The notes under the pieces were generated by a model that saw only the letters and a list, made by a program, of their open reading frames with translations, did not search any database and was not told the origin of the DNA. DNA of 64,000 bases from Gemmatimonadota bacterium (GTDB taxonomy: Bacteria > Latescibacterota > UBA2968 > UBA8231), in contig VXOR01000020.1 in NCBI GenBank assembly GCA_009840005.1, forward strand, positions 10,744-74,743. Direction: 5' to 3'. Positions 62,214 through 64,000 of the stretch are shown piece after piece. The position numbers and the translations under genes are program-made. The first letter of the stretch is position 1; each line of letters opens with the position of its first letter.

Positions 62214-63125
62214 CTAGCGGTCGAAACCGGCCTTGATATGCCCCCAACTGGTCTCTTCAACAGCAGTAGCGGCAGACAGGTCTTCGAGTGCGGGCTCGAC
62301 AGGTGCCATCACGAAGTCGTTGACGCCCTTACAGCAGCTCTCCGGCGACAAAGACCAGAAGCCATTGTAGGCGTGGTTTGCCTGTTCGACGTCGATATCA
62401 CCCATGGTTACCGACATATGGATGATTTCTTCCTCTTCCAGGTCGTGGATAGACGAATTGTCCGGGGTCGCGCCTTCCCGGGGGAGGGCATCGATCGGAA
62501 TGAGGCGGATCTCGTAGAAGTACGTCGATTCGCCGAATTGCTCACCGGTGAAAGACCAGCTCATGTCGACGAATTCGGTGTCGTCCGACAACCAAGCCAG
62601 ATCGCCGATGGGCTCAATCGACTGATAAACCCCATCCAGTGGTGGTACGACCCACTTGTAGCTGATGTTGTTGACGGGATTCCCTTCGAGGTTTTGCTCT
62701 TCACTGGCAGAATGATCTGGGTTGATTTCTATTTCCCAGTTGTCATCGAGGCAGTGACAATCCCCAAAGGAGCGGTCGATGTTGTGGATATTATCGTAAA
62801 TTTGGCTGGCGAGGTAGATCATGTTGGAATTCTCATTCCAGCCAAACCGGTGCCGGATATTGGCATCGGAGATATCGATTTCTCCACGAGCCGCCTGCTG
62901 GAACTGGGCGGGGTCGAAAAGCCGATCGTTGAAGATCGAATAAGGCGATTCGGGCAGGATGTCCCAATCGCTGTGTTCCCCATCTATAGTGGGAACTAGG
63001 TTATCTGGAAATTGTGCAGCAAAAAATAACTCGCCCGGCGGCAAATGTGCATTTGCCACCGAAATGGTCCCAAAGACGACAAAGACACCGCACAATATAG
63101 CTATCTTTTTTTTCATCTTCTGCAT
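62214..63125 (-). CDS. Secreted CBM9-like protein
   Basis: 303 residues. Signal peptide KKKIAILCGVFVVFGTISVANA. The body resembles a carbohydrate-binding module family 9-like sandwich: PTIDGEHSDWDILPESPYSIF, RFGWNENSNMIYLASQIYD, DDNWEIEINPDHSA, and ESTYFYEIRLIPIDAL. Pairs of cysteines (CHC, CC) may form disulfides. Ligand unknown. A second ATG at 63116 is possible. The 174-bp gap upstream is A/T-rich and may hold its promoter. Confidence 0.65.
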   Translation of the reverse strand: MQKMKKKIAILCGVFVVFGTISVANAHLPPGELFFAAQFPDNLVPTIDGEHSDWDILPESPYSIFNDRLFDPAQFQQAARGEIDISDANIRHRFGWNENSNMIYLASQIYDNIHNIDRSFGDCHCLDDNWEIEINPDHSASEEQNLEGNPVNNISYKWVVPPLDGVYQSIEPIGDLAWLSDDTEFVDMSWSFTGEQFGESTYFYEIRLIPIDALPREGATPDNSSIHDLEEEEIIHMSVTMGDIDVEQANHAYNGFWSLSPESCCKGVNDFVMAPVEPALEDLSAATAVEETSWGHIKAGFDR

Positions 63126-63299
63126 GAACCTTTCAGTTAGAGGTAGAAGGATTCTCGACTAGATAGGAGAGAAGAACCCCTATCAACTCGATTCAAGCCC
63201 GATCCTTATCCTAATTCCCCTCCTTTCTATTCAAGGACCACTGGAAAGATGCCCTAATTAAATGCTAAAGGGATAAAATTGTCAAGATAGATTCCGATT

Positions 63300-64000
63300 T
63301 CAATAGGCGACCGCAAAGACGCCTCGTTGGGTGTATTGCTCCTCGGAATCGAGGGTCAATTCGTAGATATAAGTGCCGGGCTGAACCAACGCGTCCTGCC
63401 CGTCGCGGCCGGTCCACTCTTGGCTGAAAACCCCGCTGCGTGCCTTGAGCACCGGCAAATGCGCCACCAGCCGACCCGCCAAGTCGTAGATACGCACCTG
63501 CACCGGCCGGTCGGCGGTGACCTCCCGGAGCTTGTAGGTGATGGTCAACGTCTCGTTGATGCCATCGCCATTGGGGGTGAACACCGCAGGCACAGCCACA
63601 TCCACCAGCAGATCACCCCCCACCGGCGTGTTGACCGCCAGCAAATCACCCGCAAAGCGGAAGGTGGCATTGCCCGGGTCAATCCGCTGCCGAATCTGAT
63701 CGGGATCCGTGCTGTTGAACACCCAGCCGCTGAACTCGGTGCCAAAGCGCAGCACCGGCACGTCAAAGTCAACCTCAATCTGCTTGAAGTTGTCGGCGCT
63801 GCCCGTCAGCGGCGGGAAGGACACAATCAGGCGATCGTCAAGCAGGTGGGGGACGAACTCGTCTAGATCGACCGGCTGGCCATCGATGCGCACGGCACGC
63901 ACGGCGTGGGCTTGGACATGGGTGAGGATTTCCAAGCGGTCAAAGCCAGCGTTGTCGTTGTTGAGGGTGGGCAAGACCACATAGGTAAAGGGCGTGGGTT
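63300..64000 (-). CDS. C-terminal end of a large secreted protein with FlgD-like Ig domain, 5' end outside window
   Basis: The frame is open to base 64000, so the start is beyond the window. The last 95 residues form a FlgD/T9SS-tail-type Ig fold: VFTPNGDGINETLTITYKL, VRIYDLAGRLVAHL, EWTGRDGQDALVQPGTYIYELTLDSEE, ending QRGVFAVAY. These C-terminal domains occur on large secreted or surface proteins in FCB bacteria. The visible remainder, DRLIVSFPPLTGSADNFKQIEVDF, is another beta domain. Confidence 0.8.
   Translation of the reverse strand, partial: PTPFTYVVLPTLNNDNAGFDRLEILTHVQAHAVRAVRIDGQPVDLDEFVPHLLDDRLIVSFPPLTGSADNFKQIEVDFDVPVLRFGTEFSGWVFNSTDPDQIRQRIDPGNATFRFAGDLLAVNTPVGGDLLVDVAVPAVFTPNGDGINETLTITYKLREVTADRPVQVRIYDLAGRLVAHLPVLKARSGVFSQEWTGRDGQDALVQPGTYIYELTLDSEEQYTQRGVFAVAY

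Overview
The window is about 60% GC and gene-dense. Nothing in it names a species. The mix is a DUF5686-type outer-membrane protein, a FlgD-like C-terminal domain on a secreted protein, NtrC/sigma54 regulation with a GAFTDA loop, a Mla-type lipid transporter, and a phytanoyl-CoA dioxygenase next to a Gfo/Idh/MocA oxidoreductase. This suggests a Gram-negative (diderm) bacterium of the FCB superphylum or a neighbour, for example a Latescibacterota- or Poribacteria-like lineage. That placement is inference. No rRNA, tRNA, CRISPR array, complete transposase or integrase was seen.

Layout. 1-2.6 kb: glycosyltransferase (cut by the window edge) and a lipoprotein. 2.6-3.8 kb: aspartate/aromatic aminotransferase. 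3.8-10.4 kb: type I restriction-modification operon hsdM-hsdS-hsdR, in which the specificity subunit is fused in frame to a MntA-like nucleotidyltransferase and a HepT-like HEPN RNase. 10.5-17.1 kb: lipid kinase, MCE/Mla transporter (MlaD, lipoprotein, outer-membrane protein, STAS-MlaE, MlaF) and folA in one direction with overlapping ends. 17.3-24.5 kb: a 1,402-residue ElbD-like reductase/adenylation/ACP/acyltransferase, lgt, an old-yellow-enzyme-type oxidoreductase and an SDR.

24.45-33.06 kb is an island bounded by 79-bp direct repeats of the SDR 3' end. It carries an Rpn-type nuclease, a frameshifted MmeI-like restriction-modification enzyme, a giant SIR2-domain protein, a UPF0175 antitoxin and a decapitated DUF3368 toxin. 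33.5-40.2 kb holds small, collinear, minus-strand genes (two Nudix, DUF2283s, a BECR-like candidate toxin, HAD, GNAT, MazG-like, AlbA_2, a NCPFD-motif protein, DUF2188). Part of it is bounded by a second long direct-repeat pair, and integron attC-like sites lie behind several genes. 40.2-43.3 kb: Gfo/Idh/MocA oxidoreductase, EamA-like transporter and PhyH dioxygenase.

43.4-60 kb is one long envelope system. A sigma54-type promoter with an upstream dyad precedes a membrane-fusion protein, an ABC ATPase, two FtsX/MacB-type permeases, three tandem TlpA-like thioredoxin proteins, a DUF5686 barrel, a CARDB-PDZ protein and an NtrC-type regulator with its histidine kinase. A 1.5-kb HipA/HipS-like toxin module sits exactly between regulator and kinase, flanked by a 97-bp direct repeat of the regulator 3' end. 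60-64 kb: a membrane glycosyltransferase with TPRs, a secreted CBM9-like protein and the end of a large secreted protein.

The most unusual points are the HsdS-MNT-HEPN fusion and three separate defence/toxin cargo blocks, each bracketed by 79-144 bp direct repeats with no visible recombinase; in two of them the repeat is a copy of a host gene's 3' end.
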